From NCBI GenBank assembly GCA_964626385.1, contig CAZVEO010000028.1:1-25903 (forward strand): 25,903 bases of DNA, read 5' to 3'. Of the stretch, positions 1 through 7,261 are shown one piece after another. Positions within the stretch are counted from its first letter, which is position 1, and every line of letters starts with the position of its first letter. The DNA is from Scybalousia_A sp964626385 (lineage in GTDB: Bacteria > Bacteroidota > Bacteroidia > Bacteroidales > P3). The notes beneath the pieces are model-generated. The model did no database searches. It was not told where the DNA came from and saw only the letters and a program-made list of their open reading frames with translations. A program made the translations under genes and the position numbers.

Positions 1-125
1 ATTTTTTGCTTTTAACTATGTATTTACGCGATTTCCCGAAAAAAATTTTCAGGCATAGCCTGTTCTATAAAGGCATAGCCGTTACTTTTTTTGATAGGTT
101 AGCATGGGTTACAGGCACAGCCTGT
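1..125 (-). repeat. Interspersed hairpin repeat, left copy (inverted relative to the right-edge copy)
   Basis: Read on the minus strand this stretch matches the right-edge repeat in the same order: ATGCTAACCTAT, then AAAAAAAGTAACGGCT, then CAGGCTRTGCCTG, then a tail with TTTTTTCGGGAAAT, CGTAAATAC and TTAAAAGCAAAAAAT. It holds three mini-hairpins: CAGGC-ATA-GCCTG at 50-62, GGC-ATA-GCC at 72-80 and ACAGGC-ACA-GCCTGT at 111-125. It lacks the roughly 30-base stretch and the CACCC-TGT-GGGTG hairpin seen in the right copy. The outer edge is cut by the window start. It overlaps the last 19 codons and stop of purD. On the purD strand the hairpin at 50-62 is followed by a T run four bases later, so the repeat may also end the purD transcript. 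No coding capacity of its own was seen. Confidence 0.85.
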
Positions 126-1384
126 AGGTCTTGGCCTATATCTTTTCTGTAATACATTTTATCAAAATGTATTTTATTTATTTGCTTATAGCATTCATTT
201 AGGGCATCTTGCATATTGTTTCCTAAGCAAGTAACAGCCAAAACTCTACCACCCGAGGTTAGTATTTTGTTGTTATCTCCGTATTTTGTGCCGGCATGGT
301 AGATAATAGCGTTATCAATATTTTCCATACCCATTATCTCTTTGTTTTTTTCGTAATCTAAAGGATAACCGCCCGAGCATAGCATTACGGTTGCTGCTGT
401 TTGAGAGGTTATTTCCAAATGGTATTTGTCTAATTCTTTTTTGCCACACAAATAGAAGGCTTCCACAATATCAGACTCCCATCTTGCAAATACGCTTTCG
501 CTCTCAGGGTCGCCCATTCTTACATTGTATTCTATAACAAAAGGTTCTCCCCCCACATTCATAAGACCAAAGAATATAAAACCGCAATAATCCATAGCCT
601 CTTTTTCTAAACCCTTTATGGTTGGTTGTATTATTGTTTGTTCTACTTTGTCTAAAAAGCCTTTATCACAGAAAGGCACAGGGGAAATACTTCCCATTCC
701 TCCTGTATTTAGTCCTGTATCTCCTTCACCTACTTTTTTGTAGTCCTTAGCCTCAGGTAAAATAATATAATTTTTGCCATCTGTCAAAACAAAAACACTG
801 CATTCTATTCCTTGCAAAAACTCCTCTATAACCACTTTGTTTGAAGCCTTTCCAAATTTTGCTCCCAAAATCATACTTTCCAACTCTTTTTCTGCCTCCT
901 GCTCATTAGAAAGTATTATCACACCTTTGCCTGCCGCTAAGCCGTCCGCTTTCAAGACGTATGGAGGTTTAAGTGTTTTTAAGAAAGATTTTGCCTCCGC
1001 TATGGTTGAAGAGTCAAAGGTCTGATATCTTGCAGTAGGAATATTGTTTTTTAGCATAAAATCCTTTGCAAAATCTTTGCTTCCTTCCAGCTGAGAGGCT
1101 ATTTTGTTTGGTCCTATAACTATAATATTTGGGTTGTGTTCTTTCAAATAATCTGTTATTCCCTCAACCAAAGGTTGCTCAGGACCTACAACAAGTATAT
1201 CAATATTTTTCTCTTTGCAAAAAGAGGATATTTCTTCAAAACCTTCTAATTTTAAGCATTCTCCCCATTGTTGCATACCAGGGTTGCCCGGAGCAATATA
1301 TAATTTTTCTGTCTTTTTACTCAAAGATATAACTCTTGCCAAAGCAGATTCTCTACCACCACTACCTAATAATAAAATTTTCAT
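65..1384 (-). CDS. purD: Phosphoribosylamine-glycine ligase (GAR synthetase)
   Basis: Second step of de novo purine synthesis in the cytosol: ATP-dependent joining of glycine to 5-phosphoribosylamine. The 439-residue protein starts with the typical MKILLLGSGGRESALA and has the ATP-grasp features of PurD: DGLAAGKGV near residue 150, GGMGSISPVPF near 230, and NVRMGDPESES, where most family members have NVR-GDPE. The start at MKILLL is unambiguous because it opens the first Rossmann-like strand. The family normally ends shortly after the YRKDIG motif; here that motif is followed by QDL (ending at residue 420) and then 19 further residues, QAVPVTHANLSKKVTAMPL, encoded inside the left repeat. The gene lies 48 bases downstream of the TPR lipoprotein gene on the same strand and is probably the last gene of a transcript starting near 3430. 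The function is very secure; only the biological relevance of the tail is open. Confidence 0.97.
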   Translation of the reverse strand: MKILLLGSGGRESALARVISLSKKTEKLYIAPGNPGMQQWGECLKLEGFEEISSFCKEKNIDILVVGPEQPLVEGITDYLKEHNPNIIVIGPNKIASQLEGSKDFAKDFMLKNNIPTARYQTFDSSTIAEAKSFLKTLKPPYVLKADGLAAGKGVIILSNEQEAEKELESMILGAKFGKASNKVVIEEFLQGIECSVFVLTDGKNYIILPEAKDYKKVGEGDTGLNTGGMGSISPVPFCDKGFLDKVEQTIIQPTIKGLEKEAMDYCGFIFFGLMNVGGEPFVIEYNVRMGDPESESVFARWESDIVEAFYLCGKKELDKYHLEITSQTAATVMLCSGGYPLDYEKNKEIMGMENIDNAIIYHAGTKYGDNNKILTSGGRVLAVTCLGNNMQDALNECYKQINKIHFDKMYYRKDIGQDLQAVPVTHANLSKKVTAMPL

Positions 1385-1432
1385 AACTCTTTTTCTTCTT
1401 TTATATATGGTTGCTTAATAATTTATTTTGTT

Positions 1433-2410
1433 CTAAATATTTTTTAAACTATCGGCTATTGCTCTGCTTTCGTTTGCTTGCTTTTGCTTTCCTTGTCTTT
1501 CATATATATTTGACATCATACTATAAGCCTCAAAATAACTGCTATCTGCCTTAACCGTTTTTTCAAAACAATCCAAAGCCATATCATAATCCTCCTTATA
1601 AACGTAGTTGATGTAACCAGTAGCATACATAGCGTTGGCATAATTTGGTTTTATTTGCAAAATTTTTTGATACAAGTCCAAAGCTTTTTGTATTGCGTTA
1701 TGGTCTTGATAGAACTGCCCCAGATTATACATAGCATCAATATTTTTGGGGTTTATGTTTATGGTGCTTTGATAATACTCTATGGCAATAGGGTCATTTT
1801 TTGCAGCAAAAATATTAGCCAACTCTTCAAAAACCTGTTCATAATTTGTTTTGTATTCTATGGCTTTACGATAGTCCTTTACAGCGTTAAGAGTATCACC
1901 TATTTCTTTGTATATCATACCTCTTTGAAAATAAGCCTCGGCGTTGATTTTGTCCAATTCCAAAACTTTGTCTATATTTTCTCTTGCTCTATTATAATCT
2001 CTTAGTAAAAAACTTAACTCTGCTATTTTTGCATAAGCCTCTACGTTGTTTTTATCATATTTGGTCGCTTGATTCAAAGCATCAAAAGCCAAAGTAGACT
2101 CTCCTCTTGCAAAATATATATCTGCTGCTGTTATGTAGTATTTAGGCTCTTTTTTGTCTAACTTTATTGCTTTTTGAATATCAAACAAAGCCTCTTTGGT
2201 ATTCTCTTTAGAGTTGTACAATTTTGCCCTTTCGTAATACAATTCTGCATCGGAGGGGCTCTTTTTGATATTGGCATCCAATAGAGCCATTTTTTCCTCA
2301 AAAGATAATTTGTCAAACTCTTTATTTTCTTGTTGTTTACTACAAGAAACAGTCAGCAACAAAGATACAATCAAAGATAGATGAATTGTAAAGGTAATAA
2401 TCTTCTGCAT
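1433..2410 (-). CDS. Tetratricopeptide-repeat lipoprotein
   Basis: A 325-residue protein with a hydrophobic N-terminal signal (residues 5-22) ending in LTVSC-SKQQE, a relaxed lipobox with Cys23 followed by a polar, acidic stretch, so it is probably a periplasm-facing lipoprotein. From about residue 50 to the end there are roughly seven TPR units with the usual spacing of small and aromatic residues, for example AELYYERAKLYNSKENTKEA, AEAYFQRGMIYKEIGDTLNA and ANAMYATGYINYVYKEDYDMA. TPR proteins scaffold protein-protein contacts; no enzyme domain is present and the partner cannot be named. The gene starts 24 bases after the tRNA-Pro gene and precedes purD, so it is likely read from the upstream promoter. 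Similar solitary TPR lipoproteins are common in Bacteroidota. Confidence 0.9.
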   Translation of the reverse strand: MQKIITFTIHLSLIVSLLLTVSCSKQQENKEFDKLSFEEKMALLDANIKKSPSDAELYYERAKLYNSKENTKEALFDIQKAIKLDKKEPKYYITAADIYFARGESTLAFDALNQATKYDKNNVEAYAKIAELSFLLRDYNRARENIDKVLELDKINAEAYFQRGMIYKEIGDTLNAVKDYRKAIEYKTNYEQVFEELANIFAAKNDPIAIEYYQSTININPKNIDAMYNLGQFYQDHNAIQKALDLYQKILQIKPNYANAMYATGYINYVYKEDYDMALDCFEKTVKADSSYFEAYSMMSNIYERQGKQKQANESRAIADSLKNI

Positions 2411-2434
2411 AGTGTTATTAAAAGAATGTTTTTG

Positions 2435-2508
2435 TCGGGGTGATGAGATTCGAACTCACGACCTCTTACTCCCGAAGCAAGCGCGCTACCGGACTGCGCT
2501 ACACCCCG
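2435..2508 (-). tRNA. tRNA-Pro, anticodon CGG
   Basis: Read on the minus strand the 74 bases fold as a complete cloverleaf. The acceptor arm CGGGGTG pairs with CACCCCG, with discriminator A. The D arm contains AGTCCGGTAG. The anticodon arm CTTGC-TTCGGGA-GTAAG places CGG at positions 34-36, with one G-U pair in the stem. The T arm carries GTTCGAATC. CCA is not encoded, as is usual in this phylum. The gene sits 9 bases after the stop of the secreted coiled-coil protein gene and 24 bases before the TPR lipoprotein start, so it must be processed out of a longer transcript or have a promoter inside the preceding gene. Confidence 0.97.
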
Positions 2509-2517
2509 ATATTTTGT

Positions 2518-3411
2518 TTATTTATTTTTTTCTTTTAGTTTTATTTTCAAATTCTCTTTTCTTATATTATCTAATTTTTCCTCTATTTTATTTATTTCTG
2601 TTTCCAACTTACTAAGACTTTTATTTATTTTCTCTTCTTGTTTTGTATTATTCTCATCTTTAGCAATTTGCAATTGCTCCTGCAACTGCTCTTTTTCTTT
2701 GTTAAGAGAGGAAAGTTTTTCTTTTAGTTTTATTTCTTCAGAAGAATAGTTTTCTACTTTTTTGTGGTTATTAGCTGTGTTTATTGTTGCAAGGTCTTTT
2801 CCATATTCCTCTACTTTTGTTTCCAAACTTGTAGTATCATCATATTTTTTCCAATCCTTTGCTTGATACTCCTGTTCTTTCTCTACTATATTTATTTCTT
2901 TCTTAGCCGAAGTAATCTTAAAGGAACGAATTATTTTTTCCAACTCTTTTCTCATTTTTGGGTTGTCCTCGCCAAAAAACTCCAAACTATAAGTATATCC
3001 CTCAAAAATAAAAGCATATATACCACCTTTGCTTACATCATTAAGATAGGTATTGGTATAAGAAAGATGTTTTGCTTTGTGTTTGTTGAAAACAACGGGG
3101 TGCACTTCATCTATTTGCATATAGTCAAAATTCTTTTGTAAGGAGCGTTGAGTGGCTATTTCATTTAGTCTTGTTTCTAAGGCAATAACCTTTCTTTTGC
3201 ACACAACCTCTACAAAAGCAATACTATTGTCCTTAGTACAGTTTAGAACAAAATCTCCATTCCTTTCCACATTCTTTTGTACGCTCCAACCATCAGGTAC
3301 TTCCAAACTAACGTTTTGTAAAACAACTGTATAAACATTATCCTTTGAAAAAACATTCAAAGAATACAACAAAATACCCAAGAATATAATAATTGTATTT
3401 TTTATTTTCAT
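2518..3411 (-). CDS. Secreted protein with a C-terminal coiled coil, function unknown
   Basis: The 297-residue protein has a signal peptide (about residues 1-22, hydrophobic core TIIIFLGILLYSL, likely cleaved near VFS-KD), a compact domain at about 25-170, and a highly charged coiled coil at about 205-297 rich in Lys, Glu and Leu. The globular part has a VSLEVPDGWSV motif followed by alternating strands (FVEVVCKRK, YAFIFEGYTYSLEFFG) that recalls the DcrB/PsbP-like fold; this is a fold guess from pattern only. Gene family not recognised. The gene has a good Bacteroidota promoter 27 bases upstream and is the first gene of the minus-strand run that continues into tRNA-Pro, the TPR lipoprotein and purD. 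Confidence 0.85.
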   Translation of the reverse strand: MKIKNTIIIFLGILLYSLNVFSKDNVYTVVLQNVSLEVPDGWSVQKNVERNGDFVLNCTKDNSIAFVEVVCKRKVIALETRLNEIATQRSLQKNFDYMQIDEVHPVVFNKHKAKHLSYTNTYLNDVSKGGIYAFIFEGYTYSLEFFGEDNPKMRKELEKIIRSFKITSAKKEINIVEKEQEYQAKDWKKYDDTTSLETKVEEYGKDLATINTANNHKKVENYSSEEIKLKEKLSSLNKEKEQLQEQLQIAKDENNTKQEEKINKSLSKLETEINKIEEKLDNIRKENLKIKLKEKNK

Positions 3412-3437
3412 TCTGCTTTTCTTTCCTTTAAGAATTG

Positions 3438-3467
3438 CAAAGGTAGTAATTTTATATAGTTTGACAA
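3438..3467 (-). promoter_or_regulatory. Bacteroidota-type promoter for the minus-strand run ending at purD
   Basis: On the minus strand a TTG (3467-3465) is followed after exactly 19 bases by TACCTTTG (3445-3438). This matches the -33 TTG and -7 TAnnTTTG pattern of Bacteroidota primary sigma factor promoters. It leaves a leader of about 20-25 bases before the ATG at 3411. Confidence 0.75.
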
Positions 3468-3574
3468 TGTTTTTTTTATGTTTTTTTGTGCTTTATAATT
3501 AGTTTGGTATAAGTTATAACGGGCTTTGTTACTAAAAAGGCACAAAAATCATAAGATAAAAGAAAAAATGTTTG

Positions 3575-3582
3575 TAATTTTG
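3575..3582 (+). promoter_or_regulatory. Possible -7 element (TAATTTTG) before the amidohydrolase gene
   Basis: TAATTTTG fits TAnnTTTG and lies 37 bases before the ATG at 3619. No TTG box is present at the expected distance, so this is only half a promoter by sequence. Confidence 0.4.
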
Positions 3583-3618
3583 AAAACTCAAAATTTACAA
3601 AAAGAATAATTCTGTTTT

Positions 3619-4911
3619 ATGCGGACACTGATAAAAAATGTTTTGTTGGAAAATCAAAAAGTTAATGTTTTAATAAAAGACAATGTATTTGAAAAAATTT
3701 TTGATATCAATTCTCTTGTCCCTTTATTTGGCAACACATTGATCTACAAGACTGATGAAGTTTCTCAAAAGGAAATTATATTAGACAAAATCATAGACGC
3801 AGAAAACAAAGCCATACTTCCCGCTTTCTATAATTTGCACTGCCATGCTGCAATGACTCTTTTAAGGGGTTATGCTGAGGATATGCCTTTGTTTGATTGG
3901 TTGCAAAAAATATGGCAAAGAGAAGCGGAATTAAAGGCTGAGGATATTTATCACGGTACTCGTCTTGCTGTAATAGAAATGATAAAAAGCGGTACTGTTT
4001 TTTTTGCCGATATGTATTGGCATAGTGAAGAGGTTATAAGGGCAGTAGAGGAAATGGGAGTAAGATGTGACGTAGGAGTTTCTCTAATGGACAGATTATC
4101 AAGCAAAGAAATAGAGAGAAATTTTGATTTTATAATACAATACAACAAGAGTAAGCACGAAAGAATAAGCGTTTCACCTGCACCTCATGCCATATACACT
4201 TGCTCGGAAAAATTGTATAGACAGGCTTATGAAATAGCAAAAGAAACAGATACTTTTTTACAAACACATTTGGCGGAAACAAAAAAAGAATTTGACGATT
4301 GCCAAAAAGAACACAATGGACTCACTCCTTTGCAATGGCTTGATAGTATTGGAATAATGGACGAAAGGACTATAAGCGCACACTGTGTTTATTTTACAGA
4401 AAAAGATGCAGAAATATTCTCAAAAAGAAAATCTGTAGCAGTGCATAACCCTTGTAGTAATATGAAACTAGCATCAGGTATTTTTCCAATGCCTTTGATG
4501 AAAAAATATGGTTGCAAAGTGGCTTTGGGAACAGACGGCACTTCTTCAAACAATAATCTTTCTATGATAGAGGAAATGAAAATGGCTTGTTTGCTTAGTA
4601 AAGTAGGTTTTCTTGAAGCGGAAGTGCTAAGTGCTAAGGAAGTTTTTGAAATGGCAACTCGCAAAGGTGCAGAATACTATAATATATTATCAGGCTCAAT
4701 AGAGGAAGGGAAACTTGCAGATTGTATTTTGGTAGATTTGGACAACGAAAGGATGCAACCGCTGTACAACATTGTTTACAATATGGTCTATTCGGCAGAT
4801 TCTTCCTGTGTGGATACTGTTATTTGTAATGGCAGGGTTTTGATGCAAAATCATAAAATAGAAAACGAAAAAGAAATAATTGAAAAAGCAAAATCGTATG
4901 CAAAAGTTTAG
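3619..4911 (+). CDS. mtaD: Amidohydrolase of the S-adenosylhomocysteine / methylthioadenosine deaminase family
   Basis: The 430-residue protein is a metal-dependent TIM-barrel deaminase of the ATZ/TRZ group. Metal ligands are visible as H74-C-H76, H217 (in HLAETKKEF, with E220 as the likely catalytic acid), H255 (SAHCVYF) and D306 (LGTDGTSSNNN). The block LLRGYAEDMPLFDWLQ followed by MIKSGTVFFADMYW is characteristic of the SAH/MTA deaminase branch. The probable reaction is hydrolytic deamination of adenosine moieties such as S-adenosylhomocysteine to the inosyl form; guanine or chlorohydrolase-type substrates cannot be ruled out from sequence. A stretch at about residues 30-60 seems longer than usual in the small N-terminal beta domain. 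The stop codon overlaps the next gene by 14 bases, implying coupled translation. Confidence 0.87.
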   Translation: MRTLIKNVLLENQKVNVLIKDNVFEKIFDINSLVPLFGNTLIYKTDEVSQKEIILDKIIDAENKAILPAFYNLHCHAAMTLLRGYAEDMPLFDWLQKIWQREAELKAEDIYHGTRLAVIEMIKSGTVFFADMYWHSEEVIRAVEEMGVRCDVGVSLMDRLSSKEIERNFDFIIQYNKSKHERISVSPAPHAIYTCSEKLYRQAYEIAKETDTFLQTHLAETKKEFDDCQKEHNGLTPLQWLDSIGIMDERTISAHCVYFTEKDAEIFSKRKSVAVHNPCSNMKLASGIFPMPLMKKYGCKVALGTDGTSSNNNLSMIEEMKMACLLSKVGFLEAEVLSAKEVFEMATRKGAEYYNILSGSIEEGKLADCILVDLDNERMQPLYNIVYNMVYSADSSCVDTVICNGRVLMQNHKIENEKEIIEKAKSYAKV

Positions 4912-5638
4912 TTTGTTGTTTTTTTTATTTTTTATTTGCGTTTTCTTCTATGCGTTTGGACAAGAGTTTGTAAGAGTAGAGGGTGGTTATTTCTATATGG
5001 GATGCAATGAAAAGGACAAAGATTGTTACCCGGATGAAATGCCTGCTCATAAAGTTTTTGTTTCTACCTTTGAAATAGGCAAATATGAAGTAACTGTAAG
5101 GGAATACAAAGAATTTTGCTCAGCGACACATCGCGATATGCCTTCTTCTCCCTCATACGGTTGGCAAGATGATATGCCCATAGTAAATGTTACCTGGCAA
5201 GATGCTTATGACTATGCAAAATGGAAATCCTGTCGCTTACCCTCAGAGGCAGAATGGGAATATGCCGCCAAAGGAGGCAATAAGTCAAAGGGCTATTTGT
5301 ATGCGGGAAGCGATGATTATGACCAAGTAGGTTGGTGTTATGAAAACTCAAACGGACGTTTGCACCCTGTTGGACAAAAAAACCCCAATGAGTTGGGAAT
5401 ATACGATATGAGTGGCAACGCGTGGGAATGGTGTAATGATAACTATGAAATTTTTTATTACCAATCATCTCCTCAAAAGAATCCTAAAGGTCCTCAAAAA
5501 GGCTTGGGAAAAGTAAATAGAGGCGGGTGTTTTGCTTTTGATTTTGGACTTATGAGCGTACATCATAGACGTTGCTCCGATATCAATTCTTTTGGTACGG
5601 GAACAGGTTTTAGATTAGCAAGAGATATAAAAAAATAA
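4898..5638 (+). CDS. Secreted formylglycine-generating-enzyme-like (SUMF1 domain) protein lacking the catalytic cysteine pair
   Basis: I chose the ATG at 4898; an in-frame TTG six codons upstream is possible, but the ATG gives a clean signal peptide (MQKFSLLFFLFFICVFFYAFG). The mature protein of about 225 residues is one FGE-sulfatase domain: FVRVEGGYFYMGC, PAHKVFVSTFEIGKYEVT, MPIVNVTWQDAYDYAKW, RLPSEAEWEYAAKGG, NELGIYDMSGNAWEW and a final GTGFRLA. In true formylglycine-generating enzymes two cysteines follow the RGG-S motif; here that segment reads RGGCFAFDFGLMSVHHRRC, with no Cys at the expected spacing. It is therefore more likely a structural or ligand-binding relative, as in many Bacteroidota secreted proteins. 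It overlaps the deaminase gene by 14 bases and is followed 11 bases later by the phosphatase gene. Confidence 0.88.
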   Translation: MQKFSLLFFLFFICVFFYAFGQEFVRVEGGYFYMGCNEKDKDCYPDEMPAHKVFVSTFEIGKYEVTVREYKEFCSATHRDMPSSPSYGWQDDMPIVNVTWQDAYDYAKWKSCRLPSEAEWEYAAKGGNKSKGYLYAGSDDYDQVGWCYENSNGRLHPVGQKNPNELGIYDMSGNAWEWCNDNYEIFYYQSSPQKNPKGPQKGLGKVNRGGCFAFDFGLMSVHHRRCSDINSFGTGTGFRLARDIKK

Positions 5639-5649
5639 AAAAAAGAAAT

Positions 5650-6138
5650 ATGTATAAGAATACTGACAAGATAGGATTGTTATTTGTATGTTTAGGCAAT
5701 ATTTGTCGCTCTCCTGCGGGTGAGGAAATTATGAGACAAATAATTATAAGAAACAAAAGAGAGGAAGATTTTTTTATAGACTCTTGCGGAATAGGAGGTT
5801 GGCACATTGGACAATTACCCGACAAGCGTATGCGTATAGCAGGCAGTAAGCAAGGGTACAACTTTACTCACCATGCTCGACAATTTGATACGGAGGACTT
5901 TGACAACTTTGACTACATACTTTGCATGGACAATGAAAATACTTCCTCATTGCACAGCAAAGATCCAAAAGGAGAATACTCAAAGAAAATCATACTTTTG
6001 AGCGACTACTTGACAAAACACCCAAATCAAAAAGAAATACCTGACCCTTATTATGGAGTAGAGAAAGATTTCTTTTCTGTAATAGAGTTATTGGAAAACG
6101 CTTGTGAAAATTTGTTTAACAAAAAATTCAAAATCTAA
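5650..6138 (+). CDS. Low-molecular-weight protein tyrosine phosphatase
   Basis: The 162-residue cytosolic phosphatase has the family's N-terminal active-site loop FVCLGNICRSP: nucleophile C14 and R20 form the C-X5-R signature. The general-acid motif DPYYG is at D132. Length and order of motifs are normal for the family. Substrates are phosphotyrosine proteins, in bacteria often the tyrosine kinases of polysaccharide export, but no capsule or kinase gene is near, so the partner is unknown. The gene begins 11 bases after the SUMF1-like gene and is probably co-transcribed with it and the deaminase gene. Confidence 0.95.
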   Translation: MYKNTDKIGLLFVCLGNICRSPAGEEIMRQIIIRNKREEDFFIDSCGIGGWHIGQLPDKRMRIAGSKQGYNFTHHARQFDTEDFDNFDYILCMDNENTSSLHSKDPKGEYSKKIILLSDYLTKHPNQKEIPDPYYGVEKDFFSVIELLENACENLFNKKFKI

Positions 6139-6197
6139 TAATGGTACAATATTTTGTTGTTTCATTGCGTTGTAGTAAGAAATAAGTAGAGCAAAAA

Positions 6198-6656
6198 ATG
6201 AAGAAAATACATATAATTTTGTTTATAATGTGTTTGTGTTGCGGAATGGGTTTGCAAGCACAAGAGGAAAAGACAGAGAAAGAAGAAATTTGTTACCCTT
6301 ACATTTTTACAAACGATTATGCTGTGGTAGGTATTAATGCAAAAACAACAGATAAAGAATTGCTTGAGATAAGAAAAAACATTCTCAAATATACTTCCAT
6401 TCGTTTTACTAATTTTGATGTAATTAGAGGCACAAACGGAGATATATATTTTCTTTCTATGGAGGTTGATTGCAGAGATGGTTATCAGGGTGCAATATCT
6501 CACGCCTTTGAACAGGGAGATACCACTTATTATGGTTTTATAAGAGATTATACCAAAGAGCCTAACAAAATAGCCTTTTATATAGGCGACCTTAGTGATG
6601 AAAAATCTTGTATAAAACATGTTAGCAACAAAATACGTCAAGAGCAAAACGACTAA
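6198..6656 (+). CDS. Small secreted protein, function unknown
   Basis: The 152-residue protein has a signal peptide ending at about GLQAQ-EE (residue 22). The body contains a pattern of the type helix, then IRFTNFDVIRGTNGDIYFLSMEV, which recalls the C-terminal repeats attached to some Bacteroidota M56/TonB-associated peptidases; this is a resemblance only. Three cysteines remain in the mature part. The family is not recognised. It lies 59 bases after the phosphatase and 90 bases before rpmG, which has its own promoter, so it probably ends the plus-strand run starting at 3619. Confidence 0.8.
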   Translation: MKKIHIILFIMCLCCGMGLQAQEEKTEKEEICYPYIFTNDYAVVGINAKTTDKELLEIRKNILKYTSIRFTNFDVIRGTNGDIYFLSMEVDCRDGYQGAISHAFEQGDTTYYGFIRDYTKEPNKIAFYIGDLSDEKSCIKHVSNKIRQEQND

Positions 6657-6692
6657 TTATTAACGGTTGTATAAAAAAATGTGTATTTTTTA

Positions 6693-6722
6693 TTGTTAGT
6701 ATAAAAATTATATGTATTTTTG
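6693..6722 (+). promoter_or_regulatory. Bacteroidota-type promoter for rpmG and the DUF4295 gene
   Basis: TTG at 6693-6695, then exactly 19 bases, then TATTTTTG at 6715-6722. The leader to the rpmG start at 6747 would be about 18-20 bases. Confidence 0.75.
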
Positions 6723-6746
6723 CAACTCGAAAAATTTTAGATAATT

Positions 6747-6935
6747 ATGGCAAAGAAAGTAAAAGACGTTAGAATACAGGTAATATTAGAGTGTACGGAG
6801 CAGAAAGCATCCGGTGTTCCAGGTATATCAAGATATGTTACGACAAAATCTAAAAAGAACACACCTGATAGATTGGAGTTAAAGAAATATAACCCTTATC
6901 TTAAGAGAGTTACCGTACATAAAGAAATTAAATAA
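6747..6935 (+). CDS. rpmG: 50S ribosomal protein L33 (bL33)
   Basis: The 62-residue basic protein has the L33 pattern: VRIQVILECTE, SRYVTTKSKKNTPDRLELKKYNPYLKRVTVHKE. It is a component of the large subunit near the E site. Most Bacteroidota place rpmB (L28) directly upstream; here the upstream neighbour is an unrelated secreted protein and rpmB is absent. The zinc-binding cysteine pairs of some L33 proteins are missing (only C16 is present), so this is the zinc-independent form. The DUF4295 gene follows after 20 bases. Confidence 0.97.
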   Translation: MAKKVKDVRIQVILECTEQKASGVPGISRYVTTKSKKNTPDRLELKKYNPYLKRVTVHKEIK

Positions 6936-6940
6936 TTTTT

Positions 6941-6948
6941 TAAGGAGG
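6941..6948 (+). promoter_or_regulatory. Near-perfect Shine-Dalgarno before the DUF4295 gene
   Basis: TAAGGAGG matches eight consecutive bases of the complement of the 16S rRNA 3' end and ends 7 bases before the ATG at 6956. Neighbouring genes in the window have only A-rich leaders, as expected for Bacteroidota, so this site stands out. Confidence 0.8.
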
Positions 6949-6955
6949 AAAAGAG

Positions 6956-7114
6956 ATGGCAAAGAAAGTAGTAGCAACACTGAAGACCAACGATGGTTCT
7001 GGTTTCGCAAAGATAATAAGAACCGAACGTTCTAAAAAAACTGGAGCATATATGTTTACTGAGGAGTTGGTTGCAACTGACAAAGTAAAAGAGGCTTTAG
7101 CAAAGAAAAAATAA
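6956..7114 (+). CDS. DUF4295 family small basic protein
   Basis: A 52-residue lysine-rich protein (MAKKVVATLKTNDGSGFAKI ... KEALAKKK). It is recognised as the small conserved Bacteroidota protein found between rpmG and ftsY; a ribosome-associated role is inferred from its location and basic charge and is not shown here. The start is fixed by the strong Shine-Dalgarno 7 bases upstream. It is co-transcribed with rpmG (20-base gap) and is followed by an intrinsic terminator at 7147-7191. Confidence 0.93.
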   Translation: MAKKVVATLKTNDGSGFAKIIRTERSKKTGAYMFTEELVATDKVKEALAKKK

Positions 7115-7146
7115 AAAATTGTTTGTCCATTTTTTTTAGAATTTTG

Positions 7147-7191
7147 GGTGGTTGGATTCTTTCAAAAGAAGAATGAGCGACTACCTTTTTT
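7147..7191 (+). terminator. Intrinsic terminator after the DUF4295 gene
   Basis: Outer stem GGTGGTTG (7147-7154) pairs with CGACTACC (7178-7185), including two G-U pairs. The inner stem is ATTCTT/AAGAAT with a 7-base loop. Six Ts follow at 7186-7191. It separates the rpmG unit from ftsY. Confidence 0.8.
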
Positions 7192-7261
7192 CTATTATTG
7201 GATATAAGCAGTTTATTTTGTTTCTTTTGTGAAGTAAATGAATAACTAAATAACATATGGT

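Noticed and set aside
2412..2615. Plus-strand open frame of 67 codons
   Set aside because: It runs through the antisense of tRNA-Pro and the end of the adjacent gene; no protein features.
4880..4897. Upstream TTG start for the SUMF1-like protein
   Set aside because: The ATG at 4898 gives a standard signal peptide; the TTG only adds six charged residues before it.
6162..6647. Minus-strand open frame of 161 codons
   Set aside because: It is the antisense of the secreted small protein gene at 6198, which has a proper signal peptide and orientation consistent with its neighbours.
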